Source: JADJOY01 sp046331705 [NCBI: bacterium] (lineage in GTDB: Bacteria; JADJOY01). From it: a DNA stretch of 64,000 nucleotides. This document shows, one piece after another, positions 51,689-61,751 of this stretch. Positions within the stretch are counted from its first letter, which is position 1. Each line of letters opens with the position of its first letter. A model generated the notes under the pieces. The model saw only the letters and a list, made by a program, of their open reading frames with translations. It was not told where the DNA came from and searched no databases. Where the stretch lies: the NCBI GenBank assembly GCA_046331705.1, contig JAXLQJ010000034.1, positions 1 through 64,000 on the forward strand. Reading direction: 5' to 3'. Made by a program: the position numbers and the translations under genes.

Positions 51689-52823
51689 ACGTCGTTTCGA
51701 GAGCCTGCTCACGGGTCTGCCGGAGTTCGGCGGGCGACTCGTCGGCTGGATGCGCATCTCCACCTGGGCCGCCGGCGCGTCGTCGCCGACCGTGCTGCCG
51801 CCGGCCTCGCTCGACGACGACGGCGGCCAGCGCTCGGCCAGCGCCGCGTGGGCGTGGCTCGGCGATCTGCCCGGCACGTGGCCGCTCGACCGGACCGTGG
51901 CGCGGCTCGTCCGTCGCGTGGCACCGGGCGGATGGGTGGCGGTGTCGTGGGGGCCGGACAGCCGCTGGAGCGTGGGGCTGCTCTGCGAGCGCGACGCCCA
52001 GAATCGCGCGGCCTGCGTGAGAGATGCGCTCCAGCTCGCGGGCGTGCGCGACATCGCGACCGTCGCGGGAGTGTTCCCGACGCTCGTCGGCCGTCGCATC
52101 TCCGACGAGCGCGAGCGGGTCTCGGTCGCGGTGCTCGCACGCGATCAGGAGCGCACGCTGCGCGCGACGCTCGACTCGCTGCTCGTCCAGACCCATCCCG
52201 AGGTCGAGATCCTGGTGATCGACGACGGCTCGCGCGACGGCACCGCCCGCGTCGCCGACCACTACCGCGACCGGGTGCGCGTGCTCACACACGCCAACTG
52301 GGGCGTGGCGCGCTCCCTGAATCACGCGTTCCTCCAGAGCACCGGCGCCCACTTCACGTGGATCGGCGGCGACAACCTGCTCTACCCCACGGCGCTCGAG
52401 CTGATGGCGAGCGAGCTCGCCAGCGATCGCACCCTGGGCGGCGTGTACGCCGACCACGACGTGATCTCGGATGCGGGCCGCTACCTCACCACCGAGCGCA
52501 AGCCGGACTTCGATCTCGCGATCGTGCGGCAGCGCTACCTCATGGGCATCGTCTTCCTCACGCCCCGCGCCGTGGTCGACGCCGTGGGCGGCTTCGACTC
52601 CGAGCTCGACGTCGCCGAAGACGACGCCTTCTGGCTCGCGGTGGCGGAACGTTTCCCGGTGCTGCACGTGCCACAGGTGCTGGGCGCCTATCGCTTCCAC
52701 GGCCCGGCGGCGAGCCTCGCCGCCGCCCGCGCCCGCGCCACGAAGCTCGCCGCCGCGCGTCGCGTCTCCCAGCTCCTGCGCCAGGGAGCCGACGCCGAGC
52801 AGTCGTGCCCGAGGTTCGCATGA
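51681..52823 (+). CDS. Family 2 glycosyltransferase with extra N-terminal domain
   Basis: 380 residues. Residues 1-140 form a separate domain of unknown type. The GT2 domain starts at ERVSVAVLARDQERTLRATLDSLLVQTHPEVEILVIDDGSRDGTARVAD, with the later WIGGDNLLYP and EDDAFWLAVAERF blocks giving nucleotide and acceptor binding. Overlaps its neighbours on both sides by a few bases, so it is translated in the operon. Confidence 0.82.
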   Translation: MDRRRFESLLTGLPEFGGRLVGWMRISTWAAGASSPTVLPPASLDDDGGQRSASAAWAWLGDLPGTWPLDRTVARLVRRVAPGGWVAVSWGPDSRWSVGLLCERDAQNRAACVRDALQLAGVRDIATVAGVFPTLVGRRISDERERVSVAVLARDQERTLRATLDSLLVQTHPEVEILVIDDGSRDGTARVADHYRDRVRVLTHANWGVARSLNHAFLQSTGAHFTWIGGDNLLYPTALELMASELASDRTLGGVYADHDVISDAGRYLTTERKPDFDLAIVRQRYLMGIVFLTPRAVVDAVGGFDSELDVAEDDAFWLAVAERFPVLHVPQVLGAYRFHGPAASLAAARARATKLAAARRVSQLLRQGADAEQSCPRFA

Positions 52824-53560
52824 GCGCCGCGCCGCGCGTCGAGCCGTTCGTGAGCGTGGTGATCCCGCTCTACGACGGCAGGCGCTTCCTCGCCGAGGCG
52901 ATCGCGTCGGTGCGCGCCCAGACCTTCGGCGACTGGGAGCTCGTGGTCGTCGACGACGGCTCGCGCGACGGCGGAGCCGAGCTGGCGCAGGCGATCTACC
53001 CGGCGGTGCGCGTGGTGCGACACGACGCGAACCGCGGCCTCGGCGCCGCGCGCAACAGCGGCGCGCGCCACGCTCGCGGGCGCTACGTGGCCTACCTCTC
53101 GGCCGACGATCTGTGGGACCCCGAGTTCCTGGAGCGCACGGTGGCCAGCGCCGAGCGCGAGCCCGAGGCCGTCCACTTCAGCCGCTACCGCTTCATCGAC
53201 GCCGAGCGCAACGCGCGCTTCTCGCTGGTGCTGCCGGTCTTCACCGACGTGGGGTCGTTTCGCGAACGGGTGTGGGAGTGGTCGGAGGCCAAGAACTGCT
53301 TCGTGAGCTTCTCCGCCGCGCTCTTCCCGCGCTCGCTCTTCGACACGGTGCCGTTCGACGAGGAGCTGCGCTTCAACGAGGACCTGCTCTTCTTGCTTCA
53401 GTCCATGTATCGCGTTCCGTACCGGCTGGTGAACGCCGAGCTCGGCAGCTATCGGTTGCACGCCGAGCAAACCACCCAGCGCGTGCTCGCGGAGATCCCC
53501 GCCCAGGTGGAGCGGATTCTCGCGCGCGCCAAGCAGGAGCTCCGCCCCGCAGCGGCGTGA
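52820..53560 (+). CDS. Family 2 glycosyltransferase
   Basis: 246 residues, a plain GT-A/GT2 enzyme (FVSVVIPLYDGRRFLAEAIASVRAQTFGDWELVVVDDGSRDGGAELA; AYLSADDLWDPEFLERTVASAE; FNEDLLFLLQSMYRV). DDGS and SADD carry the nucleotide-sugar and metal-binding acids. Start overlaps the previous stop. The acceptor is unknown; flagellin glycan is likely from context. Confidence 0.88.
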   Translation: MSAAPRVEPFVSVVIPLYDGRRFLAEAIASVRAQTFGDWELVVVDDGSRDGGAELAQAIYPAVRVVRHDANRGLGAARNSGARHARGRYVAYLSADDLWDPEFLERTVASAEREPEAVHFSRYRFIDAERNARFSLVLPVFTDVGSFRERVWEWSEAKNCFVSFSAALFPRSLFDTVPFDEELRFNEDLLFLLQSMYRVPYRLVNAELGSYRLHAEQTTQRVLAEIPAQVERILARAKQELRPAAA

Positions 53561-53594
53561 GCGCCGGACCGAGCCATCCCGAGGAGATCCCGCC

Positions 53595-54728
53595 ATGAAT
53601 TCCACGAACGACGACGACGTCTACTCGGCCTGGAAGTTCGTCCACCATCCCGAGCGGATCCATGCCATCCGCGAGCGGCGCCCCGTGGCGCCCGCCAACC
53701 TGCAGATCGACCTGGAAGGCCGCTGCAACCACAACTGCCGGTTCTGCGCCTACCGCAACGCGGGCTTCGACGAGGTCGGCATGCGCTTCACCGAGCCGCT
53801 GCGCATCTCGCGCGAGCGCGGCTTCCGGCTCATCGACGAGATCCACGAGCTCGAGATCCCGAGCGTCGAGATCACCGGCGGCGGCGAGAGCATGCTGTGG
53901 CCGTGGATCGAGGAGTTCGTGGATCGGCTCGACCACACGGAGCTGGCGATCGTCACCCACGGGCACTCGCTTCGGCCCGCGATCGTCGACCGGATCCAGC
54001 GCGACTCGCTGCGCTGGATTCGCTTCTCGCTCGACTCCTGCACGCGCGAGACGCACGCACGCGTCCATCGCGTGAAGGAGACGCAGTTCGCGCGCGTGCT
54101 CGATCACATGGCGTACGTGCTCAACAAGGGCTTCCCCAACGCGCGCATCGGCGTGAGCTACGTGGTGGTACCCGAGAACGTCCACGAGATCGCGGCCGCC
54201 GCGCGCTTCTGGAAGGCCTTCGGCGTCCACAACATCCGCTACAGCTTCACCTACGACGCGGGCTACGAAGGACGCCTCTCCAGCGAGGCGCGCGAGCGGG
54301 TGTTCGCGCTCATGGACGAGGCGCGCGCCGAGCAAGACGACGGCTTTCGCGTCTTCGGCTGGAAGGAGCGGCTCGACAACTACGCCCCCGGCAACAGCGA
54401 CTTCGCGACCTGCGGCTACCAGTACGGCACCATCGCGATCGGCAACGACGGCGGCGTGTGGCCGTGCTGCATCGTGAAGTACTACCCGGCCTACGCGATC
54501 GGAAACATCAACGAGCAGAGCCTGGGCACGATCCTGCTCGGCCCCGGCCGCGAGACCTATCTCAAGACCTTCGACCCCAAGGGCTGCCCGCCCTGCTGGT
54601 TGCGTGACAAGAACAAGTTCATCGAGGCGCTCGCCAGCGGCTGCACCCGCGACCTGCTCGGCGAACGCCACGGCGAGTTCGAACGCTACGCGCGGCGCAC
54701 CGACGCGCCGCACCTCAACTTCCCGTGA
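53595..54728 (+). CDS. Radical SAM/SPASM-type enzyme
   Basis: 377 residues with the SAM iron-sulfur site C44-x3-C48-x2-C51 (GRCNHNCRFC), a glycine-rich ITGGGES strand and an auxiliary SPASM-like C-terminal cysteine set (ATCGYQYGT; VWPCCIVKYY; GCPPCW). SPASM enzymes modify peptides, sugars or alcohols by hydrogen abstraction. Encoded between glycosyltransferases, so sugar or flagellin-peptide modification are the two main options. It is the second radical SAM gene of the cluster. Confidence 0.85.
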   Translation: MNSTNDDDVYSAWKFVHHPERIHAIRERRPVAPANLQIDLEGRCNHNCRFCAYRNAGFDEVGMRFTEPLRISRERGFRLIDEIHELEIPSVEITGGGESMLWPWIEEFVDRLDHTELAIVTHGHSLRPAIVDRIQRDSLRWIRFSLDSCTRETHARVHRVKETQFARVLDHMAYVLNKGFPNARIGVSYVVVPENVHEIAAAARFWKAFGVHNIRYSFTYDAGYEGRLSSEARERVFALMDEARAEQDDGFRVFGWKERLDNYAPGNSDFATCGYQYGTIAIGNDGGVWPCCIVKYYPAYAIGNINEQSLGTILLGPGRETYLKTFDPKGCPPCWLRDKNKFIEALASGCTRDLLGERHGEFERYARRTDAPHLNFP

Positions 54729-54792
54729 GCGCGCGACGGTCGCGCACCCACGCACGAATGGTCCCACTGCGAACGCGACGGGAGAGCGAGCC

Positions 54793-56001
54793 GTGAACCT
54801 GCTCATGGTGGGATGGGCGTCCGCCGACGAACGCGCCGGGGGCGTGGAAAGCATCCAGGTCGACATGGTGCGGCACCTGGGAGCGCGCCTGGTCGACGTG
54901 CGCGAGGCCGCGCATCAGCTGGGCGTGGATCTCGGCCCCTATCAACGACACTCGAACATCGATCGCGCCTGCCTGCTCGCCGAGTACGTGGCGCTCGTCG
55001 AGCAGCACCAGGACTTCGATGCCGTCATCTCGGCGGCCGACTGCGGCGCCTTCCTGCGCACCCGCGCGCCGCTCATCCTCTACTGGCACAATCCCTACCG
55101 CGACATCGCCGAGCTGCTTCACCGCGAGGGCGCTTACGACCGGCTGCGGCTCTACGAGTACGGCCAGCAATACCCTGCGCTCCAGGAGCACGGCGCCAAG
55201 CGCGCCATCGCCAACGTGGCGGTGAGCCCCTGGATGGGCGGCTACCTGGGACGCTGCCGCACGCGCTGCGATCGAGTGATCCCGCTCGGCGTGGACGCCG
55301 ATCAGTTCGCCCCCGCCTCCAGCGCCGAGCGTGAGCGCATGCGCAAGAGCCTGGGGCTGCCCGCGGATCGGCCGCTGGTGCTCTTCACCGGCGCCTTCCA
55401 CCCGGTCTCGGGCTACGCGGTCGTCGACGCGCTGCGCGCGCGGGTGCCGGAATGGTCGTGGCTGATGGTGTTCAAGGAGCTCAAGCCTCGCAAGACCACG
55501 CTGCTCGGCAGGGAGTCGGTCGTCTATCCCGAGCCCGACGGACGCACGTGCGTGCTCGAATGCCTGCGTCGCGGCGACATGGCCGACGTGTACCGCGCCG
55601 CCGACGTGATGGTGAGCGCGTCGCCGATCGAGAGCTTCAACCTGAAGGCGGTGGAGGCGCTCACCTGCGGCACGCCGGTGGTGACCACGCGCGCCGGCAT
55701 CTTCGCCGACTGGCCGTCGGAAGGCCCGTTCGGCGCGGTGGTGGACAGCCGCGATCCCGCCGCGTTCGAGGCGGCGATCGGGCGCGTGCTCTCCGGTGAG
55801 ATCGGTCGCGATCCGCGCTCGGCCTCGGTTCCCTACCTGACGCTCGACCGCTTCGAGCGCGACTGGCGCGCGCTGCTCACGCACGTCGTCGATCACCACC
55901 AGCGCCGGGTGAGCGCACGCCGATTGCCGGCGCTCGCGTCCGCGGGCAACGCGCTCCGGCGCGCTGGCACCGAAAGCGCAACACCGCTCGCGTCGCTCTG
56001 A
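54793..56001 (+). CDS. Family 4 glycosyltransferase
   Basis: 402 residues from GTG. GT-B fold: N-terminal MNLLMVGWASADERAGGVESIQVDMV and C-terminal catalytic block VIPLGVDADQFAPAS, LVLFTGAFHPVSGYAVVDALRARVP, and VYRAADVMVSASPIESFNLKAVEALTCGTPVVTTRAG, which has the E-x7-E retaining motif. A neat full-length enzyme with 64 bp to the upstream radical SAM gene. Confidence 0.88.
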   Translation: MNLLMVGWASADERAGGVESIQVDMVRHLGARLVDVREAAHQLGVDLGPYQRHSNIDRACLLAEYVALVEQHQDFDAVISAADCGAFLRTRAPLILYWHNPYRDIAELLHREGAYDRLRLYEYGQQYPALQEHGAKRAIANVAVSPWMGGYLGRCRTRCDRVIPLGVDADQFAPASSAERERMRKSLGLPADRPLVLFTGAFHPVSGYAVVDALRARVPEWSWLMVFKELKPRKTTLLGRESVVYPEPDGRTCVLECLRRGDMADVYRAADVMVSASPIESFNLKAVEALTCGTPVVTTRAGIFADWPSEGPFGAVVDSRDPAAFEAAIGRVLSGEIGRDPRSASVPYLTLDRFERDWRALLTHVVDHHQRRVSARRLPALASAGNALRRAGTESATPLASL

Positions 56002-56050
56002 ACGAGCACGTCGATCCCTGCCCAGCACGGCACGAGCCTCGGAGGACCAC

Positions 56051-56614
56051 ATGAACATCCAGCTCAACGGGGACCGCGTCGCGACGGTCACGGGCGTGGC
56101 GCCGCTCGCGTCGCTCCTCGATCACCTCCACCGGGAGGTCCTGCCACGCGGCCACGTGCTCACCTCGGTGCGTCTCGACGAGCGCGAGCTCATGGATCTC
56201 GACCCCGCGAGCACCGTCATCGACGCCGACGCCGGCCAGTCGCTCGAGGTCTCGAGCAACGGCCCGGCCGTGCTCCTGACCGAGAGCCTCGTCGAGATGC
56301 GCACGTGGATGGGCCGACTCGAGCTCGCGCTGACGCGTTGCGCCGGCATGGTGCGAGAGGGCGAGGCGTGGAGCACGCCCTATCTCCAATGCCTCGAGGC
56401 GTTCGACGTGTTCATCCGCTACGTGCACCCCGCCGGACCGCTGCTCGAGCGCGCGGGACGCGGGCGCTCGCCGTCCCTCGGCCAGGTCGGTGAGATGCTG
56501 CGCGCGCTGGAGGAGGCGTTCCGCCGCGGCGACGAGATCGGCGTCGCCGACGCCCTCGAGTACGAGCTCGCGCCGCTGGTGCGCGACTGGCAGCGCTACC
56601 TCGACGCCGTGTGA
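56051..56614 (+). CDS. Unknown protein with beta-grasp-like N-terminus
   Basis: 187 residues with a good GGAGG ribosome site. Residues 1-75 alternate like a small ubiquitin/ThiS-like fold (MNIQLNGDRVATVTGVAPLASLLDHLHREVLPRGHVLTSVRLDERE), and residues 80-185 are helical (LVEMRTWMGRLELALTRCAG; LGQVGEMLRALEEAFRRGDEIGVADALEYELAPLVRDWQRYL). I do not recognise a family. The helical half resembles small four-helix flagellar chaperones in style, and the gene is last in the glycan operon. Confidence 0.6.
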   Translation: MNIQLNGDRVATVTGVAPLASLLDHLHREVLPRGHVLTSVRLDERELMDLDPASTVIDADAGQSLEVSSNGPAVLLTESLVEMRTWMGRLELALTRCAGMVREGEAWSTPYLQCLEAFDVFIRYVHPAGPLLERAGRGRSPSLGQVGEMLRALEEAFRRGDEIGVADALEYELAPLVRDWQRYLDAV

Positions 56615-57064
56615 GCCCGACCGCGCGCGCCGTCCTCCGCAAGGCGCGTCCGTTCCACGCCCGCGCGTCGTTCGCTCGATCCGGCGTTGACGTCGCCGTT
56701 CTCGAGCTCGTCCGAGAAGCGGTCGACGAGCCCGGCTCGCACCACCTCGCCCGGCGCGATGTCGAGATCCGTCTCGGCACAGTCGACCACCGGACCGCCG
56801 TTCAGTTGATCGGAAAATCCCGCCGATGGGACGGTTCGTCGTGGCGCTGTTCGCGATCCGCACGAGGATCGGCAGCGCGCTGGCGGCGAAGGGCTCGGGG
56901 TGATCGAGCACGTTCGCCTCGACGTCGCTCGCAAGCGTGAGCGCGACAGCGTCGTCGCCGGCGAAGCCATCGGAAGCGCGCGACGACGCGCGCTGCGCCC
57001 TCGTCCAAACACGCGCGGGTGCGTGGTCGGGCAGCGAGGATGTCCGTCGCACCAGCTGGTGCAT
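56596..57064 (-). pseudogene. Frameshifted remnant of an unknown gene
   Basis: On the minus strand a coding-like stretch (GDDAVALTLASDVEANVLDHPEPFAASALPILVRIANSATTNRPIGGI, from about 56959) continues in the next frame as SDQLNGGPVVDCAETDLDIAPGEVVRAGLVDRFSDELENGDVNAG down to 56596. The switch is at a TTTT run (56814-56817 on the plus strand); removing one T restores a single frame. Either a broken gene or a sequencing slip. It explains most of the 582-bp gap before flagellin 2. Confidence 0.4.
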
Positions 57065-57142
57065 GCCGGACGAGACCGAGCGACGCCTTTCGGTGCGGGC
57101 TCGGCGACGGGTGCGCCCGGACGTGACGATCCAGGCACGGCG

Positions 57143-57187
57143 GGTGGGCGCGTACCGTGGGCCGCCCGTCGCAGCGGCCCGCCCACC
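57143..57187 (-). terminator. Compound hairpin after flagellin 2
   Basis: Outer arms GGTGGGCG/CGCCCACC and inner arms GGGCCGC/GCGGCCC, ten bases after the flagellin stop. No T-run, but the longest stem in this gap, placed as in flagellin 1. Confidence 0.55.
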
Positions 57188-57196
57188 GAGGATCGA

Positions 57197-58021
57197 TCAG
57201 CCTTGCAGGAGGCGCAGCGCTGCCTGGACGGACGAGTTCGCCTGGGCGAGCACCGCGATGCCGGACTGCTGCAGGATCTGGTTGCGCACCAGCTCCGACG
57301 ACTCGGCGGCGACGTCCACGTCGCGGATCCGCGATTCGGCGGCGCTCTCGTTCTCGGTCGCCGCTTGCAGATTGCGGATCGTGACCTGAAGCCGGTTCTG
57401 CGTCGCGCCGAAGGAGGCGCGATAGGCCGACAGGCTGTTGATCGCGGCCGAGATCTTGTCGAGGGTCGAGCTGGCGTTGGACGTCGTCGAGACCGTCAGA
57501 CCCGAGAGCCCGAGGGTGCTCACGCTGACGTTCACGGCGGACACGCTGATGACGTTGTTGCCGCCCGAGTTGAGCCCCACCTGGAACGAGATCGTCTGCG
57601 TCGAGGCGAGCGGCTTCATGCCCGCGAACTCGGTGGTCTGCGCGATCCGGTTGATCTCGGTCAGGAGCTGCTGGAACTCGGTGTCGATCGCGCCGCGCTC
57701 GGAGTTCGAGAGCGTGCCGTTGGCGCTCTGCAGCGCCAGCTCGCGAAGCCGCGTCAGGATCGAGGCTTGCTCGCCCATCGCGCCTTCACCGATCTGCAGA
57801 AGGCTGATCCCGTCGTTGGCGTTGCGGACCGCCTGGCCGAGGCCGCGGATCGAGGCTCGGAGGTTTTCCGAGATCGCGAGGCCCGCGGCATCGTCTGCCG
57901 CGCTGTTGATGCGGAGCCCCGAGGAAAGTCGCGTGAGGCTCGAGTTGAGGCGCCCCATCGTGATTTCGAGGTTGCGCTGGGCGTTGATCGCCGCCGTGTT
58001 GGTATTGACCCGGAGAGCCAT
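57197..58021 (-). CDS. Flagellin 2 (FliC paralogue)
   Basis: 274 residues, again only D0/D1: ALRVNTNTAAINAQRNLEITMGRLNSSLTRLSSGLRINSAADDAAGLAISENLRASIRGLGQ and AESRIRDVDVAAESSELVRNQILQQSGIAVLAQANSSVQAALRLLQG. The middle part shares VGLNSGGNNVIS and TLGLSGLTVST with flagellin 1, showing a common origin. It is transcribed opposite to the rest of the locus from its own sigma-28 promoter and so can be controlled separately. Confidence 0.95.
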   Translation of the reverse strand: MALRVNTNTAAINAQRNLEITMGRLNSSLTRLSSGLRINSAADDAAGLAISENLRASIRGLGQAVRNANDGISLLQIGEGAMGEQASILTRLRELALQSANGTLSNSERGAIDTEFQQLLTEINRIAQTTEFAGMKPLASTQTISFQVGLNSGGNNVISVSAVNVSVSTLGLSGLTVSTTSNASSTLDKISAAINSLSAYRASFGATQNRLQVTIRNLQAATENESAAESRIRDVDVAAESSELVRNQILQQSGIAVLAQANSSVQAALRLLQG

Positions 58022-58024
58022 GGT

Positions 58025-58040
58025 GCATCCTCCCTGATGC
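58025..58040 (-). promoter_or_regulatory. Ribosome-site hairpin with GGA loop before flagellin 2 (CsrA target candidate)
   Basis: On the minus strand GCATC-AGGGAG-GATGC: a 5-bp perfect stem exposing the ribosome site GGGAG in its loop, three bases before ATG. This is the classical CsrA-binding geometry. A second 5-bp hairpin (CTCCC/GGGAG, 58045-58060) stands next to it and could compete for the same bases. Confidence 0.55.
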
Positions 58041-58144
58041 GTCGCTCCCGAGGATGGGAGGCGACTCGAGCGTCCGTGCTTGGTGCGTCACTGAGAACCG
58101 GTCGCCACTTCGAATCCGTCGACGTGCCGCTCGGTTCCCTCCGA

Positions 58145-58172
58145 TCATCGGCACCGACGCGACGGCACTTGA
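58145..58172 (-). promoter_or_regulatory. Sigma-28 promoter of flagellin 2
   Basis: TCAA, 16 bp, GCCGATGA on the minus strand, with a leader of about 117 nt. Identical boxes and spacing to the flgM promoter at 31688. Confidence 0.65.
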
Positions 58173-58262
58173 GCGAGCTCGCAGCAATGGAGCGCTCGAT
58201 CGCCGCGCCGCGGTGGCGCCCCTCCCGGCCACTGCGGCCGGACCCGGAGCGCTCCCGCGAGT

Positions 58263-58278
58263 TGGCACGAGATCGGCA
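58263..58278 (+). promoter_or_regulatory. Sigma-54 promoter candidate for the CgeB-like gene
   Basis: TGGCACG-AGAT-CGGCA: perfect -24 and GG-N10-GC spacing, with a poorer -12. About 50 bp to the ATG. It is divergent from the flagellin 2 sigma-28 site in the same 307-bp gap. Confidence 0.5.
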
Positions 58279-58328
58279 AAGGGTCGGGTGGTACGCGTCC
58301 AGGAGCACGGGGAGGAGGGCAATCCACC

Positions 58329-59504
58329 ATGCGGATCGTGTCCGTCTGGGCAAAAGGTGCCGCGGTTCGGCCGATTCAGACCGATGCGCTGGCGGCGCTG
58401 AGCGAGTTGGGTCACGAGGTCACGACGTTCCCGACCGAGGCCCTGCTCGATTTGGCCCGCCTGCGCGACGAGGTCCGGGCCATCCAGCCTCATTTCGCGT
58501 TCTTCGTCGCCAACCTGTCGGTGCCCCTCGAGGTCCTCGACGAGCTCGGGGTCCCGTTCGCGACGTGGTTCGCCGACAACCCGTTCCGCGTCCTGGACGA
58601 GCGCTTCCGCGGCGCGCGGATGAGCCTCTTCTCGTGGGATCGCGCCTACCTCGCCGAGCTCCGCGAGCACGGCATCGAGCACGCCCACTGGCTGCCGCTG
58701 GCGGCCAACCCGGGACGCTTCACGGCCGGCCCGCAAGATCCCGAGCGCGTGGCGCCGCTCTCCTTCTGCGCGGACTGCGGCGACGACGAGCAGCTGAGCG
58801 ACCTGCCCTTCGCGGAGGTGCCGGGGCTCAAGGAGATCGTCGACGAGCTGATCGACGCCCAGGCGCTCGACCCCACTCGGCGCATCCCGACGCTGGTCCG
58901 CGAGCGCGCCTCCGCATCGCAGACTCACGAGCTCTTGGCGCGGGCGCTCGCCGGCGACGCGGCGCTCGCGCGCGAGCTCGAGATCTGCGTCGAGGCCTCC
59001 GCGGGTGTGCGCTACCGGCGCAACGTGCTGCTGGCGCTGGTCACGGGAGGCGTCCCCCTCGACGTCTACGGCCCGGCGGGCTGGGGACCGCAAGTGGGCG
59101 GCCTGCCGCGCGTGCGCGTGCTCGGCTGGCTCGAGAACGGCGAGCCGCTCGCGTCGCTCTACCGATCCTCCACGGTCAATCTCAATCTCACGATCCCGCA
59201 GCTTCGCACCGCGCTGCCGATGCGGGTGTTCGACGCCCTCGCCGCGGGCGGCGCCGTCCTCACGGACTACCGCGCCGACGTGGAGGAGCTCTTCGATCCG
59301 CGGAGTGAGCTGCACGTGGCGCGCTCGACGCCCGAGCTGGTCGAGCTGGCGCAATGGCTGCTGCGTCATCCCCGCTACGCCGCCGAGGCCGCGCGCGCCG
59401 GACAGGCGCGGGTGCTCGCCGAGCACACGTTCCGCCACCGCATGGAGGCGCTGGTGAACCAGGTCTGCGCCGACCACGCACTGAGCCTCCCCGCCGCCGC
59501 GTGA
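58329..59504 (+). CDS. CgeB-like (DUF3880/Glyco_trans_1_2) glycosyltransferase
   Basis: 391 residues. N-terminal MRIVSVWAKGAAVRPIQTDALAALSELGHEV and AIQPHFAFFV, TWFADNPFRV, then the C-terminal GT-B domain (RRNVLLALVTGGVPLDVYGPAGWG; VNLNLTIPQLRTALPMRVFDALAAGGAVLTDYRADVEELF). CgeB-like proteins are spore-coat and surface glycosyltransferases; in flagellar loci they are candidate flagellin glycosyltransferases. Ribosome site GGAGGAGGG is very strong. It is divergent from flagellin 2. Confidence 0.8.
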   Translation: MRIVSVWAKGAAVRPIQTDALAALSELGHEVTTFPTEALLDLARLRDEVRAIQPHFAFFVANLSVPLEVLDELGVPFATWFADNPFRVLDERFRGARMSLFSWDRAYLAELREHGIEHAHWLPLAANPGRFTAGPQDPERVAPLSFCADCGDDEQLSDLPFAEVPGLKEIVDELIDAQALDPTRRIPTLVRERASASQTHELLARALAGDAALARELEICVEASAGVRYRRNVLLALVTGGVPLDVYGPAGWGPQVGGLPRVRVLGWLENGEPLASLYRSSTVNLNLTIPQLRTALPMRVFDALAAGGAVLTDYRADVEELFDPRSELHVARSTPELVELAQWLLRHPRYAAEAARAGQARVLAEHTFRHRMEALVNQVCADHALSLPAAA

Positions 59505-59540
59505 CGCCGCCCCGCCGACACCGCCGCCGAGACCCACGCC

Positions 59541-61237
<1,697 letters not shown>

Positions 61238-61241
<4 letters not shown>

Positions 61242-61738
61242 AACTCCAGGTCGACGAGGCCCTGCTCGACGCCGTGCTCCACGGCACGGAACGCGGGCTC
61301 GAGATGACGGGTGTCCAGCCGCCCGCCGTGGGTGCCAGCAACCTCTTCAGCGCCGACCGCTCGCTGGCGGTGATGGTCGGTTTGGTGGGACGCGACAGCG
61401 GCACGCTCACGCTCAACGTGAGCGAGCGCGCGATGCTGGTGCTCGCCGGCAAGCTGCTCGGCGACGATCAGCACGAGATCAACGACGACAGCATCGACGC
61501 GATCATGGAGATCGGGAACATGATCGCGGGCTGCGCCAAGGATCGGCTGCTCGAGCACGGCTACGAGGTCCAGGCGATCTCGGTTCCTTCGCTCATCTTC
61601 GGCGCCAGCTACGACGTCTACTACGCCCGCGGCATCCGCACGGTCTCGGTGCAGTTCGAGCTGCCGGCGATGCCGGTGGCCTTCCACCGCGACCGCATCT
61701 TCTCCACCACGCTCTCGCTGCTGCGGCGCCTGGCGTGA
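61238..61738 (+). CDS. cheX: CheX-family chemotaxis phosphatase
   Basis: 166 residues with the CheX/CheC/FliY phosphatase signature (DSIDAIMEIGNMIAG; E91 and N94 are the catalytic pair) and GDLTL-type strand GTLTLNVSERAMLVLAGKLLG. CheX dephosphorylates CheY-like receiver domains. Coupled by ATGA to the hybrid kinase, whose own receiver may be its target. Confidence 0.88.
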
Positions 61739-61751
61739 CGGGCTCGAATCG

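Noticed and set aside
56028-56046. CGGCACG-AGCC-TCGGA, a sigma-54-like box before the 56051 gene
   Set aside because: The -12 lacks GC and the predicted start point would fall after the ATG.
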